Source: JAHELQ01 sp965603365
Lineage (GTDB): Bacteria; Acidobacteriota; Aminicenantia; UBA2199
Direction: 5' to 3'
Length of the DNA: 64,000 bases
Assembly: GCA_965603365.1 (NCBI GenBank)
Contig: CBFDCR010000019.1
Span: 1 to 64,000, forward strand
Part shown: one piece after another, positions 48,026-56,800 of the stretch
Layout: each line of letters starts with the position of its first letter
How positions within the stretch are numbered: the first letter of the stretch is position 1
Made by a program: the position numbers and the translations under genes
Notes under the pieces: model-generated
The model's input: only the letters and a program-made list of their open reading frames with translations
Told to the model about the DNA's origin: nothing
Database searches by the model: none

Positions 48026-49399
48026 TTAATTGGCTAAAAAATCTTCGATAAATTCGACGCCTCTGTGGCAATCTTCCTGTTCCCTGAAGACCTGCTGCAT
48101 TCTTTTTACAGACCGGTGAATGAACCCATCATTAGAGAGCCGATCGATGAGACTGTGGATCTTTCGGGCGTTTACTCTTTTGATGTTCCCTCTTAAGCCC
48201 AGATGGTGAAACACCACCCTGGCGGAATTTCCCGGATCATCCCTCTCGGCAGGAAATACAATCAAGGGAACGCCGAAATATACGGCTTCCCTCACCGTGC
48301 CCAGGCCCCCATGGCAGATCATTATGGCGGTGTGGGGTAAGACCTGCATATGGGGTACCCATCTGTACACGAATATGTTTTTGGGCAGCGGCCTGAAGCC
48401 TTCGATTTCCCCTTCGTCTCCCACCTGCAGGATGAGCTGCAGATCCGGGCGCTGCCGTATTACCTCGATTACAGCCTGATAAAGGTTTTTCCTGTGTTTA
48501 TATATCATACTGGTGGTACCCAGGGTACAATAAATAATGGGCTTCTCCCTATTTATATTTCTCCAATCAAACGGCGCTTCCTGCCGCCGGGTATACAGGC
48601 TGGCCCCGATATAGATGCGGGAATTTGTTCTGGCGGCAAAGGGAAAATCAAACTCCTTTGGACAGGTGACCAGTTCAGGGGCGTGCAGCCGCAGTTTCGT
48701 ATCGGTACGCCTTAGTTTGGCCCCATATTTCACGGCCTCCTTTTTTAAATTGTAGAATGGAGAAAAACCAAAACCAAATCGAAATTTACAGTAGGTCCGG
48801 GTATTGAAAAGAAAGTTCTTTAAAAACATTTTCGACCAGGCCAGGACATTCCGGCCATAAGAGATCAAACCCAACCTGGAATGGGGTACTACTCCCGAAT
48901 ATACGGGCGGAACCGTCAGGCTCCATATAGAAATAAGAGTAAAATTTAAAGTGATGATGGGAACTTTTAGCTTCAAAAAAGGTACGATGTAGTCCACCAT
49001 AAGGGGACCCAGAAGAACCAGATCGGGCAAATCCCTGATCAAAAGTTCCTCTATGCTCCGCAATATCTCCTGGTGAGTCTTTAAATGGGCCCGCATTCTC
49101 GCTCGATACATCCCTATTTTCCCCGGTCTGCCCCCGCTTTTTTTTATCTTTTCCCCGATCTCGTTTTCCAGGTTGTGGAATATTCTATCTTTATAAATAC
49201 CGTCGATATCGAAGGCCCTATACCCCAGGTCCTGGGCAACGACAATCTCTTCTAACCCAGGGGGGCCGAAATAGTCCACCCGGTATCCACTCCCCCCCTG
49301 TTTTAGTTCCCGGGCCAGTTTTAAGGTGGCATAAAACGAGGCCCACTCCGGGGCCATTACAATCAAAATTTTCTTTCTTTTCTGTTCGTTATGTTCCAT
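48026..49399 (-). CDS. GT1/MGT-type glycosyltransferase
   Basis: 457 aa, GT-B fold. The C-terminal donor-binding half has ICHGGLGTVREAVYFGVPL near residue 370, the macrolide/UGT-type signature, and PIIYCTLGTTSMIYKHR before it. It probably transfers a sugar from a nucleotide donor to the peptide or an intermediate. It is a clear paralogue of the protein at 52447-53826: shared MYRARMRAHLKT-type segment and VFHHLGLRGNIK. It lies 12 nt after the unknown gene upstream. No FDF tail. Confidence 0.92.
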   Translation of the reverse strand: MEHNEQKRKKILIVMAPEWASFYATLKLARELKQGGSGYRVDYFGPPGLEEIVVAQDLGYRAFDIDGIYKDRIFHNLENEIGEKIKKSGGRPGKIGMYRARMRAHLKTHQEILRSIEELLIRDLPDLVLLGPLMVDYIVPFLKLKVPIITLNFTLISIWSLTVPPVYSGVVPHSRLGLISYGRNVLAWSKMFLKNFLFNTRTYCKFRFGFGFSPFYNLKKEAVKYGAKLRRTDTKLRLHAPELVTCPKEFDFPFAARTNSRIYIGASLYTRRQEAPFDWRNINREKPIIYCTLGTTSMIYKHRKNLYQAVIEVIRQRPDLQLILQVGDEGEIEGFRPLPKNIFVYRWVPHMQVLPHTAIMICHGGLGTVREAVYFGVPLIVFPAERDDPGNSARVVFHHLGLRGNIKRVNARKIHSLIDRLSNDGFIHRSVKRMQQVFREQEDCHRGVEFIEDFLAN

Positions 49400-49411
49400 G
49401 GCGTCGGTGCC

Positions 49412-50539
49412 TCAGCCGTTTATTAACTTTTCCAGCGCCTGTTGGGGCGGCTCTTGCCGCCTGATATCGTTGTAGATAGGGTCGAATAACCGCCGGTTTT
49501 GTTCCCGGGAAAACAGGCGAAGTTTCTTGAGGGTCAACTCGTTTTCGAGCTTGAATATATTTATCCTGCAATTGGAAAAATATTTCACAATATGCCGGTA
49601 GAATCCCCTGATCGAATGATGGAGATGACCTTTGTCAAAAAAGAATATCGGCAGTTCATTCATAATCCTGATGAATACCGAAAAAGAGATAATATTCCAG
49701 CCAAACACATATTCGGCCCCCAGCAGCAGCGCATTAAACGACTCGAAATCACAATATGTTAAGAAAAAAACTTCCCCTTCGCTTATTGCCGAATGATTTT
49801 TCAACACCTCAATACACTCCGAGGGGGCGATCAACACTGGGACTCTATTACTTTTTATCGTTTCGTTAAGCCTATCCAGGAGTACCGCCTGAAAAGAGGG
49901 ACACCTCCTCATCTGTATCTCATAATCGATATCGGAAAAAAAGAATAACCAGAAATCTGAAGTCGGTTTAATATTTAGAAACTTATACGCCTTATGTTTA
50001 TAATCCGAGAGCTCTGCCGGTTTTAAGCGAATATTGTTATTATAGAACGCCAACGCCCTGATATCCCTATTGTTCTTCAATTCAAACAGGGTCAGATGCG
50101 GCATGTCGTCAAAAATCTGTTTGAAAAACTTAATTTTCGGGTTGTTCATTAATCCCCTTGAAGCATATAAGTCCCAGATATTTAAAAATGGATCGGATGT
50201 TACCAGCATTATTTTTTGACTCTTTATAGAATTTACCAGCCCAAAAAACTCGCCGGCCGTAAGGCTCTTTTCCGCTACGTAAAGATAGCCGGAATTCAAA
50301 AATATGATGTCGGGTTTTACCGTGGCAATCGTCTCCTTGATATCGTAAACCCCCTGGTAGACGTAGAGGGGATAGTCGAGCCGGCCAACATTGAGATCAT
50401 ACATCTCTTTTTGCAGCAGCAGCGAAGCATCATAACCATAACCCTTTAAAAAATAGAGGGCCTCACCCATGCTGCCGTAGTTACTGTCTATTATATAGAG
50501 GAGTTTGAGCCTGTTATGTATTGTCGAATTCATGGCCAT
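49412..50539 (-). CDS. Unknown protein, possible GT-B-like
   Basis: About 375 aa; I do not recognise the family. The N-terminal half has a Rossmann-like rhythm (KLLYIIDSNYGSMGEALYFL, then VKPDIIFLNSGYLYV and KIMLVTSDPFLNIWDL) and the C-terminal half has VPVLIAPSEC, AEYVFGWNIISFSVF and LPIFFFDKG, which resembles a GT-B donor half without a diagnostic motif. It sits between a methyltransferase and a glycosyltransferase, so a glycosyltransferase-like or helper role is possible. Start ATG 50539 (MAMNSTIHN) has AAGGA upstream and follows the previous stop; an upstream start at 50569 would overlap that gene. Confidence 0.8.
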   Translation of the reverse strand: MAMNSTIHNRLKLLYIIDSNYGSMGEALYFLKGYGYDASLLLQKEMYDLNVGRLDYPLYVYQGVYDIKETIATVKPDIIFLNSGYLYVAEKSLTAGEFFGLVNSIKSQKIMLVTSDPFLNIWDLYASRGLMNNPKIKFFKQIFDDMPHLTLFELKNNRDIRALAFYNNNIRLKPAELSDYKHKAYKFLNIKPTSDFWLFFFSDIDYEIQMRRCPSFQAVLLDRLNETIKSNRVPVLIAPSECIEVLKNHSAISEGEVFFLTYCDFESFNALLLGAEYVFGWNIISFSVFIRIMNELPIFFFDKGHLHHSIRGFYRHIVKYFSNCRINIFKLENELTLKKLRLFSREQNRRLFDPIYNDIRRQEPPQQALEKLING

Positions 50540-50543
50540 TTTT

Positions 50544-50548
50544 TCCTT
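50544..50548 (-). promoter_or_regulatory. Ribosome binding site deciding the start at 50539
   Basis: Minus-strand AAGGA overlapping the TAA stop of the methyltransferase gene, four nucleotides before ATGGCCATG. It favours 50539 over the longer start. Confidence 0.7.
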
Positions 50549-51542
50549 ATCGATCCAGATGTCGGGCATGAAGACCGGTCAACAGGAAGCAGGCCTGATC
50601 TCCATCCTTTCTCTCATTCAGCTCTTTAGCCCTTTTTTTGAACCCTAAAATCTCTTCCTTTGAGAATACCGAACCCCCCGGGTTTTTCATATAAGATCGT
50701 TCATCAAACAAGGGGATATCCCGGGCATATTGTTCGCTTCCCCAGAGCTGGAAAGCCGATGAATCAAACTCGATGTCACAAATCTTTAAGTTTGCCTGAT
50801 CGACCAGACATTGTACACTGGCAATCGAATGTAGAAAAAGGTGACGGGGAGCATCCAATTGCACCCAATTGGTTCCGTAATGTCGCCAGACAAAAGAGGG
50901 GAAGACAGGGATTTTAATGAATATGGCGCCATCGGGTTTGAGAATGCGACCTAAATTCTTGAAGGTAGACACAGGCTCCGGCATATGTTCCAGGGAGAAA
51001 TTCAGTATGATAAAATCAAACTGCGCATCTATCTGTGAAAGTTCCTTCTTGAAAATCCTGACGCCGTTATTGTAAAAAATATCCTCCTGGATGAACGGGT
51101 CAACACCGGTAAGGCTCGAAAATCCGGCCTGTCTGAGATAGAGAAGCATATTGCCGATACCACAACCCACATCCAGGATATCGGAGTCCGGGTTCAACTT
51201 TAATCTCTTTAATTTTTTGGGGGGAGTACCGAATATCCGGGATAAAAACATTTCGAAGAGTGCCTCATCGGCGAGTATATATTTCAACATCCGGTAATTT
51301 TGAGAAGACGCCGATGTCGAGGAGGCCGATTCCGGACCAACTTTTTCCGAATACGAGTAATAGTTTTCCGGATAATACTTTGATAAATCGGCCGGGATCT
51401 CTTTTATTTGCAAACAACCGCAGCCGGCACATTCAAAATAGTCGAACTTATCTCTAAAGCCAAACATCATTTCACGGGCCGTATAAATTTGATTGTGATT
51501 CGACTCACCACACACCCGACACTCGGTCAACGTCACTGTCAT
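50547..51542 (-). CDS. SAM methyltransferase with N-terminal zinc-finger
   Basis: About 331 aa from ATG 51542. The N-terminus has a two-CxxC metal site (CRVCGE, CAGCGC), as in Methyltransf_13/23-like sugar and natural-product methyltransferases. The catalytic fold follows: ILDVGCGIGNMLLYL (motif I), TGVDPF, FDFIILNFSLEHM and GRILKPDGAIFIKIP. Similar two-part enzymes often act on NDP-sugars, which would fit the adjacent glycosyltransferases; this is family knowledge plus inference. The longer frame to 51644 would overlap the upstream radical SAM gene, while the ATG at 51542 has AGAGGTGGGG just before it. Confidence 0.88.
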   Translation of the reverse strand: MTVTLTECRVCGESNHNQIYTAREMMFGFRDKFDYFECAGCGCLQIKEIPADLSKYYPENYYSYSEKVGPESASSTSASSQNYRMLKYILADEALFEMFLSRIFGTPPKKLKRLKLNPDSDILDVGCGIGNMLLYLRQAGFSSLTGVDPFIQEDIFYNNGVRIFKKELSQIDAQFDFIILNFSLEHMPEPVSTFKNLGRILKPDGAIFIKIPVFPSFVWRHYGTNWVQLDAPRHLFLHSIASVQCLVDQANLKICDIEFDSSAFQLWGSEQYARDIPLFDERSYMKNPGGSVFSKEEILGFKKRAKELNERKDGDQACFLLTGLHARHLDR

Positions 51543-51547
51543 CGTTA

Positions 51548-51557
51548 CCCCACCTCT
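51548..51557 (-). promoter_or_regulatory. Ribosome binding site of the zinc-finger methyltransferase
   Basis: Minus-strand AGAGGTGGGG overlapping the TAG stop (51556-51558) of the radical SAM gene and five nucleotides before the ATG at 51542. It decides the start and implies coupling. Confidence 0.75.
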
Positions 51558-52446
51558 AAGGGGACAGCAATCGAAATTGATCCGTGCAGTTGTAACAGAT
51601 AGAAGGCCATTTTTTCGTCTCGATGATCTCTTTTTTTCTTTCATTGATGGTAAATAAACTATCGCTGTTTATGTTGCCCATCACAAATTGGTTTTTTATA
51701 TCATGACAACAGCAGAGTACATCGCCATTCCAGGCAATAAAGGTATGGTTTTTGAACACAAAACATGAATTTCTTATCCCCGGCCTATTATCGATGGGGG
51801 TCATGCCTTCAAGTTTCACTAAACCTCCCCGGGTATGAATGAACTCCGGGAAAACCTCGATGCCCTTTTTTGCCCAGAAAGCGGCGATTTTATCCTTATC
51901 TTGAATATTTTCCTTCGAGAGCAGAAAAGTGACCATCAATTTTGAGGGAGACTTTCTCCGGCGTATCTCAGCTAAAGTATACTCCAGGTTCGCCATAGTG
52001 ACCTCAAATTTCGCGCCCTTCATTAAATATTCATAGGCGGCGGCATCGGTGCCGTTAAAACTAACCATAATAAAAGTGATATGGGTATCCAATAAAAAGG
52101 GCACACTTTTTTGATTTAAGAGTACGCCATTGGTAACAATCCCCACGGTAAAATAGGGATATCGTCTTCTCAAGCGACTCATATATTCCGATAGTTCCGG
52201 GTGGAGAAGGGCTTCGCCCAGACCGCAAAAAAATACGGTATCATTGGGATGGTGAGGCATCTTCTCTAAAAAATTATTGAATGTCTCGGCCGTCATATTG
52301 CCCAGATTTTCCATGTGATCCCGGGGGCAAAACCTGCACCTGACATTACAGCGCCTGGTGATTTCGACATCAAAAATACCGGGACGCAGGGGGCTGACAT
52401 CTTTTTGTTTATTAACGTGTTCTGGCATCTCAATTACCTTCCCCAT
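51556..52446 (-). CDS. Radical SAM protein with SPASM-like C-terminus
   Basis: 296 aa. The barrel begins FDVEITRRCNVRCRFCPRDH (CxxxCxxC), with FFCGLGEALLHPEL and VGIVTNGVLL typical of SPASM-type proteins. A C-terminal cysteine set (SCFVFKNHTFIAWNGDVLCCCHD, then ICYNC) suggests an auxiliary Fe-S cluster. Relatives modify peptides or sugars, including dehydrogenation and epimerisation; the substrate here is unknown. It lacks the FDF-type tail, in contrast to the other free-standing radical SAM proteins, so it may serve the glycosylation genes it sits among. Its ATG directly follows the TAA of the upstream glycosyltransferase; a second ATG at 52428 has a better ribosome site. Confidence 0.9.
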   Translation of the reverse strand: MGKVIEMPEHVNKQKDVSPLRPGIFDVEITRRCNVRCRFCPRDHMENLGNMTAETFNNFLEKMPHHPNDTVFFCGLGEALLHPELSEYMSRLRRRYPYFTVGIVTNGVLLNQKSVPFLLDTHITFIMVSFNGTDAAAYEYLMKGAKFEVTMANLEYTLAEIRRRKSPSKLMVTFLLSKENIQDKDKIAAFWAKKGIEVFPEFIHTRGGLVKLEGMTPIDNRPGIRNSCFVFKNHTFIAWNGDVLCCCHDIKNQFVMGNINSDSLFTINERKKEIIETKKWPSICYNCTDQFRLLSP

Positions 52447-53826
52447 TTAATTATCCCGGGAATGCGACAGGAATTTATCTATGAAGTCGATCCCCGCTTT
52501 ACAACACTTTTGTTCTAAAAAAACGTTTTGCATCTTCTTTACCGACTCCTGGATTAAATCATCGCCAAGGAGGCGGTCAATATAATTATTGATTACCTGG
52601 GGGGTCACTTTCTTAATATTACCCTTCAGGCCCAGATGGTGAAAGGCCACCCTGGCAGCATAGCCGTTCTGGAAACCTTCGCAGGGAAATACAATGAGAG
52701 GAACCCCCCAAAAAACAGCCTCCCTGACTGTATCAAAGCCGCCATGACAGATGAAAACGGCGGTTTTGGCCAAAACCTCCTGAAGAGATATCGAATGTTC
52801 GGCCACTACATTTTCGGGAAATGGCTCGAATTCATGCCTATCCAATTCTTCCATTTGAATAATGAGCTGAAGGTCCGGGCGATCTTGAATGGCATTGATT
52901 ACAGCCTCATACAGCTTTTTCCTATATTTCCATTTTTTTCTCGAGTAGGAGCCAATCGTGCAAAATATAATCGGTTTTTCCTCCCTCACCTTTTGCCAAT
53001 CGAAATGGATCTCTGCCGGCTCTTCCTCCCTGGGCGCCCCGAGATAGATGCGGAACTTTGAGTGAGATAAAAAGGGGAAATCAAACTCCCCGGGGCAACT
53101 GACCAATTCAGGGACCTGCAATTGTGGGCTCTGTTCGGTAGATTTTAGCCTTCCGCCATATTTTTTTACCTCTTTTTTTAAAATATGGAATGAAGAGAAA
53201 CCGAAACATAATCGTAAATATAGGTGGTTACACGCCTTTAAGAACGATTGTCGGATCAGGAATCCTGACCAGGCCAGTAAATTCTTGCCATAAGAGAGAA
53301 GACCGGCCTTAGCCTTCTTCGGAACAATTCCTGAAAATAGGGGCGGAACCTTTAAACTGAACCCGGAGATGAGGGAAAAATTCAGATTAAAAACGGGAAT
53401 ATCCAGTTTCAGGAAAGGTAATGAAAAGCCCGTCATAAGAGGTGTAAGAAGAACCAGATCCGGCAGATCTTCCATCAGCAATTCCTCTAATTTTTGCAAA
53501 ATATCCTCTTGAGTCTTTAAATGGGCCCGCACCTTTGCACGATACATCTGAACAGCACCCGGTCTTTTCTTGCCTTTTGTCTTTTTCTCCATTTCCTGCT
53601 TGAAGTTGTATTGAACCCTGTCGTTAAAAATTTCATTCAAATTAAAAACCCTATACCCGAAACCCTTGCTTTCGATGTTATCTCTATGATCACGGGGTCC
53701 TATGTAATCGACTTTATATCCATGATTACATAACTCTTCGGCCAGCAGGAAACTAGCCCTGTAGACTGCGCCCTCGGGCTTTATAAGAAATAAAATATTT
53801 TTTTTTCGCCGGTTTTTATTTTTCAT
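52447..53826 (-). CDS. GT1/MGT-type glycosyltransferase (paralogue)
   Basis: 459 aa, GT-B fold, the second copy of the glycosyltransferase at 48026-49399. The donor-binding signature is ICHGGFDTVREAVFWGVPLIVFP-like (Gly to Phe-Asp change after HGG), preceded by PIIFCTIGSYSRKKW. Full-length similarity and shared segments (MYRAKVRAHLKT, FHHLGLKGNIKKV) indicate duplication, so the product may carry two sugars or a disaccharide. Start ATG 53826 has AAGGAG upstream. Composition is visibly more AT-rich than the NRPS genes. Confidence 0.92.
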   Translation of the reverse strand: MKNKNRRKKNILFLIKPEGAVYRASFLLAEELCNHGYKVDYIGPRDHRDNIESKGFGYRVFNLNEIFNDRVQYNFKQEMEKKTKGKKRPGAVQMYRAKVRAHLKTQEDILQKLEELLMEDLPDLVLLTPLMTGFSLPFLKLDIPVFNLNFSLISGFSLKVPPLFSGIVPKKAKAGLLSYGKNLLAWSGFLIRQSFLKACNHLYLRLCFGFSSFHILKKEVKKYGGRLKSTEQSPQLQVPELVSCPGEFDFPFLSHSKFRIYLGAPREEEPAEIHFDWQKVREEKPIIFCTIGSYSRKKWKYRKKLYEAVINAIQDRPDLQLIIQMEELDRHEFEPFPENVVAEHSISLQEVLAKTAVFICHGGFDTVREAVFWGVPLIVFPCEGFQNGYAARVAFHHLGLKGNIKKVTPQVINNYIDRLLGDDLIQESVKKMQNVFLEQKCCKAGIDFIDKFLSHSRDN

Positions 53827-53847
53827 ACCATCTCCTTCTATTTATTA

Positions 53848-56800
53848 TCATATATCAAAATCCGCCTGAACATTTGCCTGAGCTCTGCGGATCTCCGATA
53901 TGGCTCTACTCTTCTGCTCCTGCGAAATGATCTCAATATCTTTCAGCCGGATCTCCGGGGTCTGAATAACGGCGGCGATTATGTGATTGAAGGTATCTAT
54001 AAACTTCAATACCGTATCTTCCTTAAAAAGATTTTCCCAATAATAGAAATACACCAGCATCTTCTCTTCAAACTCAAAGATCACCAGGGATATTCTCTCT
54101 TTTTTTGAAGATCGATTGCCAACGGGGTAGTCGGCCAGCTTCAAATCGGCCAATTCCGGGGTCCGGGACAGCATCTCCTGCATTTCCCTGGTAAATAGCG
54201 CAAACTCCACATCGTAAATTCCATTACGGCCCGGTTCTCTCTTTTTCACCAACCGCAAAACCAGATCCTCAAAGGGGTAATCCTGGTTGTCAAAAGCATC
54301 TAAGGCTCTTTCCTTTACCTCTTTTAAGAAGTCCGGAAACCTCTTCTCTGCCTCCGGGAAATTCCTGAAAGCCAGCGGATTTATAAATACACCGATTATT
54401 TTTTCCAGGTCTATGTGCCGTCTGCCAATGACCACATTGCCGATTATGATATCTTCCTGGCCGCTCAGCTTTGACAGGAATACATTAAAGAGAGCCGTCA
54501 TTATCATGAATAGGGTCGCACCGGCATTCCTGGCGATCTCCTTTAACCGCTGCATCTCTTCCCTTTCGATTGAGAACACCCTGTATACGCCTTCACTATC
54601 ATCGACTGCCGTTTCCGGGTAATCGGTGGGGAGATGTAACTCCGGTATCTCCGAAGAAAACTCCCTTAACCAATATTCTTCCTGCTTTTTCAGCGATTCC
54701 CGCTGGTCTTCGTTGTTTTGCCATTCCACATAATCTTTATATTGGAGCCTTAATGCCGGAGTCTCCCTGTCTTCGTAGATCGCCATCAAATCCTTAATAA
54801 TGAGACCTCTTGAAAAAGCATCCGTTATTATGTGATGGATATCCACCATGAGTATATACTTTTCGCTGCCCAATTGGATGAGACCGGCCCTCATGACCGG
54901 GGCCCGGCTTAAATCAAAGGGCCTCACAAAATCCTTTAATATTCCCGCCACCATACCCGCTTCCCCGGCTGCCCCGTACTCTCTCTCTTTTATGTCATAG
55001 TACTCTACCGCAAACCCGACTTTATCGGATATCCTCTGAACCGGTTCATCGTCGAGCAGTACAAATGATGTCCTGAATCCCTCATGCCTGTCTGTCAATT
55101 TCTGGAAAGATCTTTCAAATCTGTCCTTAATCAAATTTCCCCCAATGGAGACCCTCAACTGGGAATTGTAGGTCGTACTCTCCAGGTCCATCTGTTGAAG
55201 AAAATACATCCTCTTCTGGCCGGAAGACAACCTGTAATACTCCTTCATCTCGATGGGTTCGATAGAAGTGTATTTAATCCTGACTGCCGCTTTTAAGTAT
55301 GCCGACAGGCCGCTTATGGTCTGGGTCTTGAATATCTGGACGAGGGGAATCTTTACATGTAACGCCTTATGTATCCTGGTGGTCAAGACAATGGCCCGCA
55401 GGGAATGGCCGCCCAATTCAAAGAAATTAGAGTGGGTACCGATCACGTCCCGGGGAATCTCTAAGACTTCAGACCAGATGTCTACCAGTTTTTTTTCTAT
55501 ATCATCTTTAGGTGGGACATAATAAAGATCTCTCTTTATTTCCGGCTCCGGTAAATTTTTCCGGTCTATCTTTCCATTGGGCAGCAAGGGTATTTCGTCG
55601 ATGGGCATAATATAATTGGGCACCATACAGCTCACCAATTCGGCTTCCAGGAATTCCCGTATCTCCGAGACGGCTTCCCTCTGGGGATCAAGCAAATATC
55701 TCCTGTCTTCAGCGCCGGTATAGAGATTCGTTTTTTCTCTTATATTGTAAGGGTACAGGGTGGCACCGCTTAACAGGGCGAGAAACGTATCGGCGAGAGA
55801 GATGTCGGTATCGAAGGCATAAAACAGGGACAATTTATCATCCGGGCAAACAGACAAATCATTCCTGTGGGCTGTGATGGTATGTAAAATATTTTTTTGC
55901 GGTTGTTTCAGGCTGTTCCAGGTGCCATCGCCTTCCTTAACGTACAATAAAGCGGCAACCGGGTCCGGATGTGCCTGGGGCCGGAACTCTTCAGCCGCTG
56001 CATCTAGATTCAGGCTGTCCACATTTACGATTTCGATATTTCTATTCACCTCGTTCCTTAATGTATCGGCCAATTCGTAATAATGATTATTCGTTACAAT
56101 AATACGGGCCTCCGAATCCTCCACTATATATTTTAAATCCTCTTTCTCAATAGCCGCATCCAATGAGACAAACGTCTTATCGGCTTTTAACGCCCCCAAC
56201 ATGCCGGAGACATACCCCATCTCGAAATCACACAACAGGGCGACCGACTGCAGTACCCCCTGGGGCTGACCCTCATCCATACGAGTGCCTTCATCTTTTG
56301 ACCCGGCAGATATGGCCTTTTGCCCATTCTCATTACCACACAGCAAGCAGCCGGGATCTTTCTCGATCACTATCTCTTCCAGGAAGTTTCCCCCCCGGCC
56401 TTCATCCCAGTCTAATCCCTGTTTCCGACTTAAGGCCTTAAAATGTTCACTGAAGGTCGATACAATTAATTTATAGCCGGGGGAATCGGCAATGTCGGCG
56501 GCTCTCTGTTGATTGAATAAAAAGTACCTGTTATAGGCGACCTCTTCAAAACCCAGTATAAATTTGAGGGCCTCGTTCACCACGAATGACGTACTCAAAA
56601 AGAGCGATGAGGCCACTACCGGCAGCGGATTTTTACCGACTTTCATCTCCTGCCTCGCCTGCTCAATATCGTCGACAAATCCCTTATCGTAGAGGCAGTG
56701 AAAACAGGGGGTCAGGGGGGGGTAAAATATGGCCGCATACGAGTTCATGTCGATCATGGAGGAAATAATATGGGGTATCCCCTTGACGGCCGCACACTCC

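Noticed and set aside
46866..48071. Longer start (TTG 48071) for the DegT-type gene
   Set aside because: It would overlap the upstream gene by 46 nt and adds a basic stretch not typical of the family; ATG 48020 follows the stop directly.
50547..51644. Longer start for the zinc-finger methyltransferase
   Set aside because: It would overlap the radical SAM gene; a strong ribosome site precedes ATG 51542.
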